Made by a program: the position numbers and the translations under genes | The notes under the pieces: generated by a model | Seen by the model: the letters and a program-made list of their open reading frames with translations, nothing else | Databases searched by the model: none | What the model was told of the DNA's origin: nothing | Shown: positions 45,016-52,962 of the stretch, piece by piece | Layout of the letters: every line of letters begins with the position of its first letter | Numbering within the stretch: position 1 is the first letter of the stretch | Origin: Candidatus Riflebacteria bacterium HGW-Riflebacteria-1 | GTDB lineage: Bacteria; Muiribacteriota; Ozemobacteria; Ozemobacterales; Ozemobacteraceae | NCBI GenBank assembly: GCA_002839445.1 | Contig: PGYB01000014.1 | Coordinates: 62,001-126,000 of the forward strand | DNA length: 64,000 nt | Direction: 5' to 3'

Positions 45016-45219
45016 AACACTATTCTACAACTAATGCCGCCAGAGTTCAAACGAGTAGCTCAGCTGGGAAAAGCAAAACACAGTAAAAGCAAAATCATCA
45101 CGAATGGCCGATAAAATCCATTTGATTACTGAATAGGGTTTTCAGGGGGCATTCCGCTTTACTCTTCCATACACTTTTCCGCAGTCGCCCACAGGATGTG
45201 GGTGATACTTGGGCGCATC

Positions 45220-45300
45220 AGGATTAGGCGGCTCTTATGGCCTTTGGCAATTAGAGCCGCTTATCCCGCAGGGCTCCCCGGGGGAAGCGCCCGGGTGATT
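45220..45300. repeat. Nested inverted-repeat element, copy 2
   Basis: Core hairpin 45228-45260 (GCGGCTCT...AGAGCCGC) flanked by AGGATTAG and TTATCCCGCAGGGCTCC. It matches the reverse complement of 25363-25481 along its length, without the internal duplication of that copy. The second base pair of the stem is C:G here and T:A in the other copy, a compensatory change. Confidence 0.8.
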
Positions 45301-45687
45301 CTCGCAGATTTCGCAGAAGGTTTTCGGATAACTGCAAAAAATACATATAATAACTCCCGAATAATCTGCGCTAATCCTTTTAATCTGTGGATAACTCTTC
45401 AAAACAGCCGGCATGATTATCATGATCAGCTTGTCCGAGAAATAGTCAAAACAAATATCTCATAAAGTTCTCATGAATTATACAAAAGCTCGCTGAAAAT
45501 TACTCAGAACGATGAGATTAGCTCAGAGCTGGCTTATGGCTAAGCCATACCGCTTCGTCGCTATGCTCCTCGCAATGACAGGTTTAAGTGAAGTTTTCAA
45601 TACCATTTTGTATAGCAAATGGATGGTTGGTAGCATTGCTTTTGATAGAATTTATTTTGCAAAGAATAATTCTGTTAAAGAAACAAG
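45301..45687. other. Gene-free stretch between pseudopilin genes
   Basis: Part of a 788-base gap (45016-45803). Besides the element at 45220-45300 it contains an AATCTGCGCTAATCC...AATCTGTGGAT unit (45362-45395) related to the one at 47057-47085, and a CGTCGCTATGCTCCTCGCAATGACA-like stretch near 45554-45580 of the kind often dispersed in bacterial intergenic DNA. No credible coding frame. Confidence 0.5.
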
Positions 45688-45715
45688 TTGCAGTTGTCGA
45701 TTAAAAAGATAGAAT
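45688..45715 (+). promoter_or_regulatory. Putative promoter of pseudopilin pair
   Basis: TTGCAG, 16-base spacer, TAGAAT, leaving a leader of about 80 bases before the GTG at 45804. Confidence 0.45.
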
Positions 45716-45729
45716 ACTAATCTTAGGCT

Positions 45730-45789
45730 GCTCACGAGAGAATTGATGGTGAGCTTCGGCCTTTAACTGAAAGGCAGTCGGTATACCGA
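45730..45789 (+). promoter_or_regulatory. Structured 5' leader of pseudopilin operon
   Basis: Three successive hairpins fit in 60 bases: GCTCAC/GTGAGC (45730-45754), GCCTTT/AAAGGC (45759-45775) and the perfect palindrome TCGGTATACCGA (45778-45789). The pseudopilin start follows 14 bases later without a clear Shine-Dalgarno sequence. It does not match the conserved core of a c-di-GMP riboswitch, so its role is open. Confidence 0.4.
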
Positions 45790-45803
45790 TTAAAAGACTG
45801 AAC

Positions 45804-46523
45804 GTGAAAAAAGGCAAATCAGGCTTTACATTGCTCGAACTGCTGGTCGTAGTGGGAATCCTCGCTGCCCTGGTAGCTCTGGCGCTACCTTTTTACCAGG
45901 ATTATGTAAATCAATCCAAGCTGACCGCCGCCGAGGCCGATCTGCAGACCTTCAAAAAAGCTCTTGCTATGTACGACCAGCTTGAAACTGCCATGTTCAA
46001 CGAAACGAATTTTTTGCCGCTGATAGGTAAATATTTGCAGGATTTCCGCACTTTCCCTGGTCAGACCCAACCACTGGATCCATGGGCAAATGATTATGAT
46101 TTTCTTGCAGATGCTGGTGTGATTTGGTCTTATGGCCCGAACGGAAATGATGATTCTGCTGTCTCTGCGCTTACCAGAAATCCTTCTGGGGATGATATCA
46201 TGGTGACCTGGAAGCCGGATTTCTTTCTTGCAAGTGCAAGGAGAATAAACGATACGACACTTGAAATCGGCTTTAGCCGTAAGGTAAGCACAACGACACC
46301 ACTTGCTATTGGTCATGTTACTGCACCAGCAGGCATTTCAGTGGTACAGAAGATTTCAGATACAATATTCAGGCTCAAGTTTAACGCAGTATTGGCGACA
46401 ACTGGCACTGTTACTCTTTCAACAGGCTTGTCTGCACAAGATGGAAGGCAGTTAGTGAATTCATTGCGCCCGACAGACCCTGCGGCTGGACCTTCTTCGG
46501 CACATACGATTTCTTACCAATAG
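45804..46523 (+). CDS. GspG/PilE-type pseudopilin with C-terminal Ig-like extension
   Basis: 239 residues from a GTG start. Short basic leader KKGKSG then FTLLELLVVVGILAALVALAL, with processing after Gly and Glu at position 5. The FxxDYVNQSKLTAAEADLQTFKKAL neck and Pro-rich D-P-W-A-N-D-Y segment match major pseudopilins of the GspG family, exported through PilC/PilB-type machinery. The C-terminal ~90 residues (LASARRINDTTLEIGFSRKV onward) look like an added Ig-like domain that plain GspG lacks. Two bases separate it from the next pseudopilin gene. Confidence 0.85.
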   Translation: MKKGKSGFTLLELLVVVGILAALVALALPFYQDYVNQSKLTAAEADLQTFKKALAMYDQLETAMFNETNFLPLIGKYLQDFRTFPGQTQPLDPWANDYDFLADAGVIWSYGPNGNDDSAVSALTRNPSGDDIMVTWKPDFFLASARRINDTTLEIGFSRKVSTTTPLAIGHVTAPAGISVVQKISDTIFRLKFNAVLATTGTVTLSTGLSAQDGRQLVNSLRPTDPAAGPSSAHTISYQ

Positions 46524-46525
46524 TC

Positions 46526-46981
46526 GTGTGCCAGACAAGAGCATTTACCCTTGTTGAGGTTGTCGTAGTTTCGGCGCTGATTTTACTGGCGTCGCTGGTG
46601 GCTTTTCATACCGCCGAGATTGTTTCCCAACGTGAAAAAGAAGAGCGGTTGCGCTATGCTCTGCTTGATATGCGCGCTGCGCTCGACATATTTTTTCAGG
46701 ATTCTCATCAGAACCCCGCGATTTCAGCGGGCCAGATTCCGAGGTTTCCAAAGACCATCGATGAGATGCTTTTGACTAAGCGTCCAGTACCTGGCGGCAG
46801 CTTTTACTTGCGCCGGCTTCCACTCAATCCAATGCTTAAAAACACCAACTGGCACCTGGTAATTGCTACCATAACCGACGATATAACCAGCGAACTGGTT
46901 CCCGTGATTACCGACGTTCGCTGTCCGGACACAGTAACCCCGCCAGACGGCCTGAACGGCATTCCCTACAAAGACTGGTAA
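46526..46981 (+). CDS. Minor pseudopilin ending in YKDW
   Basis: 151 residues from a GTG start. CQTRAFTLVEVVVVSALILLASLVAFHTAEIV is a prepilin N-terminus with Glu5 (V-E) but with Ala instead of Gly before the Phe, an atypical processing site. The neck (EERLRYALLDMRAALDIFFQD) resembles the pseudopilin at 59959. The C-terminus GIPYKDW shares its last four residues with that protein. Forms a pair with the GspG-like gene upstream. Confidence 0.75.
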   Translation: MCQTRAFTLVEVVVVSALILLASLVAFHTAEIVSQREKEERLRYALLDMRAALDIFFQDSHQNPAISAGQIPRFPKTIDEMLLTKRPVPGGSFYLRRLPLNPMLKNTNWHLVIATITDDITSELVPVITDVRCPDTVTPPDGLNGIPYKDW

Positions 46982-47339
46982 TGCCTATCTCAATTATTGC
47001 GCCTGTAAACGCCTTCGTCATTGTGTTTTTTCGTCAGCAATTTTCGGTCAAAGAAAGCGCGGATTACACAGATTGACGCGGATTATTTGAGAGGCTTGAG
47101 CAGGCATCACAGTGTGGATTCTGCGACTTCGCCTGCCGGCTGCGCGCAGAATGGACCGAAAAGGGCGAAACCGTCATCCTGCGCGAAGTCGCAGGATCTC
47201 ACAGAATAAGAATTGTCCGGCGATCTTACCTCGGGTTGGCACCGTTTTCACTTCTCACAGAGAATTGCTGTGTTTTCGTGATCGTAATCGTGACCACAAG
47301 GGCGTGTGAACTGGCCGAAAAAATGCATGACTGGATAGT
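46982..47339. other. Gene-free stretch with dispersed repeat units
   Basis: Contains a direct repeat of GCGGATTA (47057-47085), a palindromic unit at 47118-47152 (ATTCTGCG to CGCAGAAT) and one at 47176-47197 (ATCCTGCG, CGAAGT loop, CGCAGGAT). These match units near 33.86-33.93 kb and 45.36 kb. No gene seen. Confidence 0.6.
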
Positions 47340-48668
47340 TTATTCTTCGGGGAGTTTTATGGGCTTTAGTGGCGGCGAGTATTGGTTGCCGGCGATGTAA
47401 ATGCCGCGCTGGCCGGCTTCTTCAAGAATTTTGCGGGCGAGAATGCTGTCTTCGTTTTTTAGAAGCTCACTGACGGCGGCTATATCGTCTTTGCGGCCAG
47501 AGAAGAGCATTTGCTTGAGAATCTCGAGCTCGGCGGTGTTGCCTGATTTCCAGCGAATAAAATGCGCCATGGCAATTTCGTGGCTGTTGCCGCTCAGCTG
47601 GGCTTTTTCAAGCATGCGTTCAATATTGCTGCTGAAAAAGCTGATTCTTTGCAGCACAACGCGCAACGCTGCCAGGCGAATTTCGCTTTCATCTCGATTA
47701 ACCGCGGCGATTATCCAGGGTAGAGCTGGTTCCCAGTTGGCAAAATGTCCGACGGCTGCGATCACGCGCGCAAGAACGGAGGCTGTCATTCTGCCGGGTT
47801 TACCAGACTTTTCGGCCTGTTCGAGAAGAGTGTTGAAGTCCTCGTCTTTGAACTGCCTGAGCAGACTCGTGGCGAGATGCGGTTCGTCGGTAGAAAGATA
47901 GGCTTGTACGACAGCCTCGATGCCAAGCGGGTCGTTGATTTTGCACAGTGACCGTGCTGCGTTGCTGACGACGCGTGAATCTTTGTCTTTTAACGCTTCA
48001 ATAAGAAAAACCAGACGCATCGCCAGAGGCAGTTCGCCGGCGATAAAAGCGGTAGCAGCTCTAACAGCGGCATTTTCAGACTGCAGTCGTTTATAAATAA
48101 GTTTTTCGAGATCGTCTTCTGGAATGAACTGCGCCAAAGCCCTTAGCGCCTCATTTTGCACGCGCAACGCCTTGTCCTGCAGCATGGGTTCGAGCAGTTC
48201 CTGTATTCGCGCGGGGCTGCAGATCGCAGCAGCTCTGACCGCGTTGGCGCGTACTCTGATATCACGATGGTCAAGGCAGCGAACAAGATGTTTTACGTCG
48301 AGGTGTAATATTGCAGCGGCATTGGCTGCTGACGCCAGAACAAAGACGTCGTTGTCGACGGCCAGCAGGTTGCTGAGAGCTTCCTGGCAGGCGTCGCGCA
48401 TTTTTTCGGTTATTGCCTGAACCGCAAGTCGACGCACTTTTGCATCGGAATTTGCCAGCAATTCGCCAATAAGTGGCGCGCAGATGACGGCGTGGTATCT
48501 GCCGGCAAGTTTTAACGCCGGCTCAATTATGGCAGCATTGGCGTATTTGAGGGTCTCGAGAAGAACTTCTGGCTGACTCGCGTGCTCTTTTTCCCAGACC
48601 TTAAGCGCGTGCTGGATCAGGGCTGGTTTTTGCGAGCGAATCAATTTAAGGATTTCCAGAACTTCCAT
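47340..48668 (-). CDS. HEAT-repeat protein at the end of the pil operon
   Basis: 442 residues, entirely helical repeats of the HEAT/PBS-lyase type (for example LLANSDAKVRRLAVQAITE, LDHRDIRVRANAVRAAAI, LKDKDSRVVSNAARSL). No signal peptide, membrane segment or catalytic motif. It begins six bases after the pilC stop with AAAGG upstream, so it is co-transcribed with the pilus assembly genes. Presumably a cytosolic scaffold for an assembly or regulatory complex; it echoes the repeat regions fused to PilT and to the cyclase elsewhere in the window. Confidence 0.85.
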   Translation of the reverse strand: MEVLEILKLIRSQKPALIQHALKVWEKEHASQPEVLLETLKYANAAIIEPALKLAGRYHAVICAPLIGELLANSDAKVRRLAVQAITEKMRDACQEALSNLLAVDNDVFVLASAANAAAILHLDVKHLVRCLDHRDIRVRANAVRAAAICSPARIQELLEPMLQDKALRVQNEALRALAQFIPEDDLEKLIYKRLQSENAAVRAATAFIAGELPLAMRLVFLIEALKDKDSRVVSNAARSLCKINDPLGIEAVVQAYLSTDEPHLATSLLRQFKDEDFNTLLEQAEKSGKPGRMTASVLARVIAAVGHFANWEPALPWIIAAVNRDESEIRLAALRVVLQRISFFSSNIERMLEKAQLSGNSHEIAMAHFIRWKSGNTAELEILKQMLFSGRKDDIAAVSELLKNEDSILARKILEEAGQRGIYIAGNQYSPPLKPIKLPEE

Positions 48669-48674
48669 CAGATG

Positions 48675-49880
48675 CTACCTTTGCGAGATCAGGCGGGCCA
48701 TGCCGAAGATCGGCAGATAGAGCGAGACAACGATGCCGCCGATTATCACGCCAAGAAATACGATCAGCACTGGCTCAATAAGCGAAGCGAGAGTCTCAAC
48801 CTTGTTGTTGAATTCTTCTTCATAAAAGTCGGCGACATGATCGAGCATTTCCGGCAGATTACCGCTGCGTTCGCCTACTGCAACCATGCGGTTAAGGAGT
48901 TCAGGCAGCCATGGCATCTGACGGTCGAAGCTGTCTGCTATTGGGCGGCCAGTCCTTATCTGTTCATTTGCTTCGAAGATCGCTTCCCTGATCTGAACAC
49001 GATCAATTGACTGGCTGATAAGATCTAGCGAACTGGTTATAGTTATGCCGCTGTGAACGAGCATTGAAAAGCTTTTTGAAAACCCGGCAATTTCGTAAGT
49101 ATGAAACATCTGGCCAAAAAGCGGCAGGCTCAGCACAAGTCTGTCATAAAAGCGTTTGCCGGTAGCGGTCCGCTTTCCCGCGTATATTAACGCGACAAAC
49201 AAAATGACAAGAAGCGCAAACACAGGAAAATAGTTGATCAGCAGGTCGCTGCATTTGAGGGTAAACTTGGTAATTGCCGGCAAGTCGCCGCCAAAGCGCG
49301 AATAAATATCTTTGAATCTTGGCACGATTTTGACCAGAATCGCCACGACAACGACAAAAGACAGCACCATTACCAGAACCGGGTAAGTAAGGGCTTTAAC
49401 AATCATTCCCCGCAACTGAATACGCTTGCGCAGCATGCCGGTTAAGCGTTCGAGCACCTGCGGCAGTTTTCCAGACTCTTCGCCAACCTCTACCAGCTGT
49501 AGATAAGATTTGTCAAAGATCAGCGGGTATTTGCCAAAAGAAGCCCTGATACCGGTTCCATCGTGCACGTCGGCGATAATACCTTGCAAAGCTCCCCTTA
49601 AATAGCGGTTATCGATACGACTGCTGAGAAGCTCAAGAGTTTCAAGAATTGGAATGCCGGCGCGCGTGAGGGTGGCAAACAGTCTGGTAAAGTGGTACAG
49701 CTCTGAATCTGGTATTTTTCCGGAGCTGATTCTTTCTCGCGTTTCATCTGCAACCGCATCGACAGAGTTGTAACCGCGTATTCCTGCGAGATCCATCGCT
49801 TCGCGCGCGGATTCGGCTTTGATGCTTACCGAATCAAAAGAGCCGTCCGCGTTTTGAACTTTTACCCTGAAATTTTTCAT
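48675..49880 (-). CDS. pilC: Type IV pilus/type II secretion inner-membrane platform protein PilC/GspF
   Basis: 401 residues, family length. Polytopic platform that couples the cytosolic ATPases to pilin insertion. Two T2SSF domains are seen (about 70-190 and 275-395), with FTRLFATLTRAGIPILETLELL and SFSMLVHSGITITSSLDLIS as the paired signatures, and three long membrane segments. An N-terminal FRVKVQNADGSFDSVSIKAES segment is usual for GspF. It sits between the PilP-like gene and the HEAT-repeat gene. Confidence 0.93.
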   Translation of the reverse strand: MKNFRVKVQNADGSFDSVSIKAESAREAMDLAGIRGYNSVDAVADETRERISSGKIPDSELYHFTRLFATLTRAGIPILETLELLSSRIDNRYLRGALQGIIADVHDGTGIRASFGKYPLIFDKSYLQLVEVGEESGKLPQVLERLTGMLRKRIQLRGMIVKALTYPVLVMVLSFVVVVAILVKIVPRFKDIYSRFGGDLPAITKFTLKCSDLLINYFPVFALLVILFVALIYAGKRTATGKRFYDRLVLSLPLFGQMFHTYEIAGFSKSFSMLVHSGITITSSLDLISQSIDRVQIREAIFEANEQIRTGRPIADSFDRQMPWLPELLNRMVAVGERSGNLPEMLDHVADFYEEEFNNKVETLASLIEPVLIVFLGVIIGGIVVSLYLPIFGMARLISQR

Positions 49881-49895
49881 GCCTGTTTAATACCT

Positions 49896-50708
49896 TTACT
49901 TCTTCGGGAAGAGGCCATCAGTTGCTGTGCCAACTTCGCCTGTTTGTATGTCAAAAGATGGCTGCTGCCTGTCTTGACCAAGCAAAACTTTGATTGCCTG
50001 GTCAACCCCGCTCGTGGCCGGCTTTTTAAGCTGCAGATCATGGGTCGAACCACCTCGGTCAAATACCAGATAAGTATCATCCGCTGCTTTTTGCGCAATT
50101 ATACTTTTGGGCAGTGCTTCTTCGCCTTCGTTTACCAGATAGATCTTGTTGTTTTCCCTTATCATAAGTTTGTTGCGTCCCTTGACTCTGAAAACGCCGA
50201 GAATTTCAACTTCTCTGGTCTCTGCAGCACTCGCAATAACTGGCTCAGGCTCTACAATCAAGGTTACACTCGCGGTTGCCAGAGCAGGTTTCCAGCGAAA
50301 CCGGTCATAACTCGAAAGCAGAAGCTCAATATTGAAGTCGGGCTGTGAAAAGGGTTTTTCGATGCGCTCCAGCTCCTGTTTCAACTCATCCATCTGTCTG
50401 TTCAGCGATAACATGTGCAGTTCACTGCCAGGGATAAGCAAGTTGCTGTCGCTGGCATTTTGCGGGGCTACAGGCAGAGTGGTCGGTGCTTTGTTGTCGG
50501 AATTCACGGGCGCCGTTGGCGAAACCGTCGGACTGACTGGCGGTGAAGGTATCGCCGGAAACGCGGTTGTGGCAGGAGTTGATGGCAAAGCTGGCGAAGG
50601 CTGCGAAGAGCTGCGATTATAGCGCACAATAACATTCATTCCGATCAGCAGCGCGAATATCAGCGCACCGGTCAGAACTCTCTTATTGTTGTTTTCTTTA
50701 TTGGACAC
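49896..50708 (-). CDS. PilP/GspC-like inner-membrane lipidless protein
   Basis: 270 residues from a GTG start that overlaps the pilO end by 11 bases. One N-terminal membrane segment (about 10-28), a Pro/Ser/Thr-rich linker, a helical region, and a C-terminal beta domain (EVEILGVFRVKGRNKLMIRENNKIYLVNEGE) with the homology-region fold of PilP/GspC. By position after PilO and before PilC it should be the periplasmic connector between the inner-membrane complex and the secretin. Sequence similarity to classical PilP is weak. Confidence 0.7.
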   Translation of the reverse strand: MSNKENNNKRVLTGALIFALLIGMNVIVRYNRSSSQPSPALPSTPATTAFPAIPSPPVSPTVSPTAPVNSDNKAPTTLPVAPQNASDSNLLIPGSELHMLSLNRQMDELKQELERIEKPFSQPDFNIELLLSSYDRFRWKPALATASVTLIVEPEPVIASAAETREVEILGVFRVKGRNKLMIRENNKIYLVNEGEEALPKSIIAQKAADDTYLVFDRGGSTHDLQLKKPATSGVDQAIKVLLGQDRQQPSFDIQTGEVGTATDGLFPKK

Positions 50709-51264
50709 CAGCGTTGAACCTCACCCGGCATTGCAGTCGTATTCTTGAGCGATGTTGCTCATCATCAAGGTTGATGAATTCGAGTTGCTCAATTCTGATG
50801 CCGGCTGTGTGCGTTTCGAGAGAGTGCAGCATGCGGCGCATGCCTGCATAATCACACTGAATTAGCGCCTCAAACGGAAGATCAATAAACTGGCCTACCG
50901 TCTCGCGTGTTTGATAGCCAAAGTTTACAACGTTTACTCCGGTTTTGTTGAAAATCTCAGGCAGACCATCGATGAATTCGCTTATTTTATTGGCTTGCAG
51001 TCGGGTAAATGTCGCTATGTCAATTTTGTGCTGGCGTTCGGCAATCTCAGCTGTAATACTGGCAGTCTGCGCCTTGATGTTATCGAGATAACTGTTCATG
51101 CGTTTTTCGAGATCTCTGCTGTTGTCCAGTTTTGCTGACAGCTCAATCAATCGCGAGCTTTTCTGCCATGCCGAAGGCAGAAAGTACATGCTTGATACGG
51201 TGAGGAGCATTATGCCGCACCAGGCCAGGATGAAAAGTATTGTGTTTTTATGGCGTGGTTGCAT
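50698..51264 (-). CDS. pilO: PilO-like inner-membrane assembly protein
   Basis: 188 residues from the ATG at 51264, which overlaps the pilN end by 17 bases; a TTG eight codons earlier is possible. A single membrane segment (about 10-30) is followed by a coiled-coil stretch (ELSAKLDNSRDLEKRMNSYLDNIKAQ) and a ferredoxin-like alpha/beta domain, the bitopic plan of PilO/GspM. Pairs with PilN in the alignment complex. Confidence 0.75.
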   Translation of the reverse strand: MQPRHKNTILFILAWCGIMLLTVSSMYFLPSAWQKSSRLIELSAKLDNSRDLEKRMNSYLDNIKAQTASITAEIAERQHKIDIATFTRLQANKISEFIDGLPEIFNKTGVNVVNFGYQTRETVGQFIDLPFEALIQCDYAGMRRMLHSLETHTAGIRIEQLEFINLDDEQHRSRIRLQCRVRFNAGVQ

Positions 51265-51838
51265 AGGCCTCGTTAAAGGAGAACTCAAGATCTACGGCAA
51301 GACCCTGCCTGGTCGCGGCTCTCATTTCGCCGCGTGGTGTGAAGCTGAGCGATTCGATTGCCTGTAGTGCCGCGAGTCTGGCATAGACATCATTGGCTGC
51401 ATCAGGCCCGGCAAGAACTATTCTGATTTTGAAGCGCCGGTCTGCCGCGGCAAATACCATTTTACCGGTATGTGGGTTCTCAATAAGCTGAATTGCTGAG
51501 TCTTCAGGCAGAACGGCGTCAAGAGTGTTGAAAAGTCTGGTCCATACGCTTGAGTTTTCGCCCATTTCAAGATTGTGTCTGTTGGTTCGTGCCGCGATGT
51601 CGGTTATTTTTGCCGGGTTTGGCATTAGCTCGCGGGCACGACTGATAAAGCTCATTGCTTCGTTCTCGACGCGAGCACTGGCGGCCTGATAACTAAGTTC
51701 CAGAGTTTTTGAGTAGCTGCTCATGACAACCGCAGAAACGATGAATGCAACAGCTGAAACCAGAAACAGTGCCAGAGAGATTCTTGGCGTTCTGATTTTA
51801 CGGTCTTCTGCAGGTAAAAATTCGTAAGAAGTGGTCAT
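51248..51838 (-). CDS. pilN: PilN-like inner-membrane assembly protein
   Basis: 196 residues. A short cytosolic N-terminus (SYEFLPAEDRKIRTP), which in PilN family members docks to PilM, is followed by one membrane segment (about 20-42), a helical coil and a compact periplasmic domain. The start ATG overlaps the pilM stop by four bases (ATGA). Position between pilM and pilO is diagnostic; sequence conservation is low. Confidence 0.75.
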   Translation of the reverse strand: MTTSYEFLPAEDRKIRTPRISLALFLVSAVAFIVSAVVMSSYSKTLELSYQAASARVENEAMSFISRARELMPNPAKITDIAARTNRHNLEMGENSSVWTRLFNTLDAVLPEDSAIQLIENPHTGKMVFAAADRRFKIRIVLAGPDAANDVYARLAALQAIESLSFTPRGEMRAATRQGLAVDLEFSFNEAYATTP

Positions 51839-52962
51839 GCAGCCATTATCCTGTCAAAACGATCTTTTCGAGCTGGTTGCAGAAGCAAGCTGCCAAGTGC
51901 CGGAGCCAGGGTTTCCAGCTTCTCATCAGCAGGCAGGCCGGTCAGCCCCGAAATATCTTTCAACTCATTACTGATCACACTGGCAGGAATGCCAAGATTA
52001 AAGGTTATCAAACGATCGAGATTTTTTATCAGGGCACCTTCGCCTGATATTACGATCTTCGAATAACCGTTTTCTTCTGGATGTTCAGAACCAAATAGAA
52101 GCAGCTGTCCATATATTTTTTGCAGAAAATCGGCCAATGGGCCTTCTATAGCGCCGAAGGTCGGGATCTCATTCTGCGCGTCTGATGCTCCGGGATCATC
52201 AAGGAGGAGAGGTTCGTGAAAGAGCGCCTGTGTTGCAGCGGATTCGTCACATCCTGATCCTTCTCTGATTGCCTGAAGCAGGCTGCGAAAGCCAAAGTCA
52301 AGCAGATTGACTGTTCGCAGGCCATTTTTATCGTAAATACCCATGGTTGTGCTTTCGTTGTCTATATGCAAGAACACCGATGGATGCTCGCTGATACTCT
52401 GGTGGCGCATTAGCAGCTTGATCAGGCCGACAAATGAAGGTTGCACCGATACCGGAACTATTCGAGCCATCTCGCATGCTCTTTGCACTTCTTCCAGAAT
52501 GGTTGTGGGAAGGGCGCAATATTGAACGCTGAGCTGATTGCCTTTGTTTTTTCCGGTTTCATGCTTGATCACATAAGAATTGATTGGCAGTGGGGCTGTC
52601 TTTTGTATGTCGCGTTGCAGAAGCGGAGTTAAGTTTGATCTGCCAGCGGCAGTCGGCACGTGAATGGAGCCAAAATGAAAGGCCTGGTCTGGCAGTATTA
52701 TTGCAGCATGGTTTTCGATACCGTATTTTGTCGCGACTAATGATGCAAGCAGTTTAGCGACTGCATTGCTGTCAAAGAGGTGCCCGGGCTGATCTTTTAC
52801 AAGATGAACAGCATCAGTCTGGCGGCTGCGGAAAGTCTGCAAGGCAGGTGTCTGCTGGTTCATGCTCCCATAAAGCCAGCGCAGGCAGTTGCTGCCAATG
52901 TCGAGGGTGCTTACCCTGCTGGCAGACAGAAGCCATTCGGTTATATTGTCGATTATAGACAA
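51835..52962 (-). CDS. pilM: PilM-like actin-fold ATPase
   Basis: About 375 residues. Cytosolic actin/FtsA-like protein of the pilus alignment complex. STLDIGSNCLRWLY near the N-terminus is the phosphate-1 loop, and FLHIDNESTTMGIYDKNGL and ISGEGALIKNLDRLI are the later nucleotide-binding strands. The start is uncertain: TTG at 52962 has AAGGG ten bases upstream, while TTG at 52971 lies right against it. Both overlap the end of pilB. First of the PilMNOP-like set. Confidence 0.85.
   Translation of the reverse strand: MSIIDNITEWLLSASRVSTLDIGSNCLRWLYGSMNQQTPALQTFRSRQTDAVHLVKDQPGHLFDSNAVAKLLASLVATKYGIENHAAIILPDQAFHFGSIHVPTAAGRSNLTPLLQRDIQKTAPLPINSYVIKHETGKNKGNQLSVQYCALPTTILEEVQRACEMARIVPVSVQPSFVGLIKLLMRHQSISEHPSVFLHIDNESTTMGIYDKNGLRTVNLLDFGFRSLLQAIREGSGCDESAATQALFHEPLLLDDPGASDAQNEIPTFGAIEGPLADFLQKIYGQLLLFGSEHPEENGYSKIVISGEGALIKNLDRLITFNLGIPASVISNELKDISGLTGLPADEKLETLAPALGSLLLQPARKDRFDRIMAA

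Noticed and set aside
45730..45789. c-di-GMP (GEMM) riboswitch
   Set aside because: A CGGCC...GGTA-ACCGA resemblance exists in the second half, but the conserved receptor residues and GAAA loop of the first half are absent.
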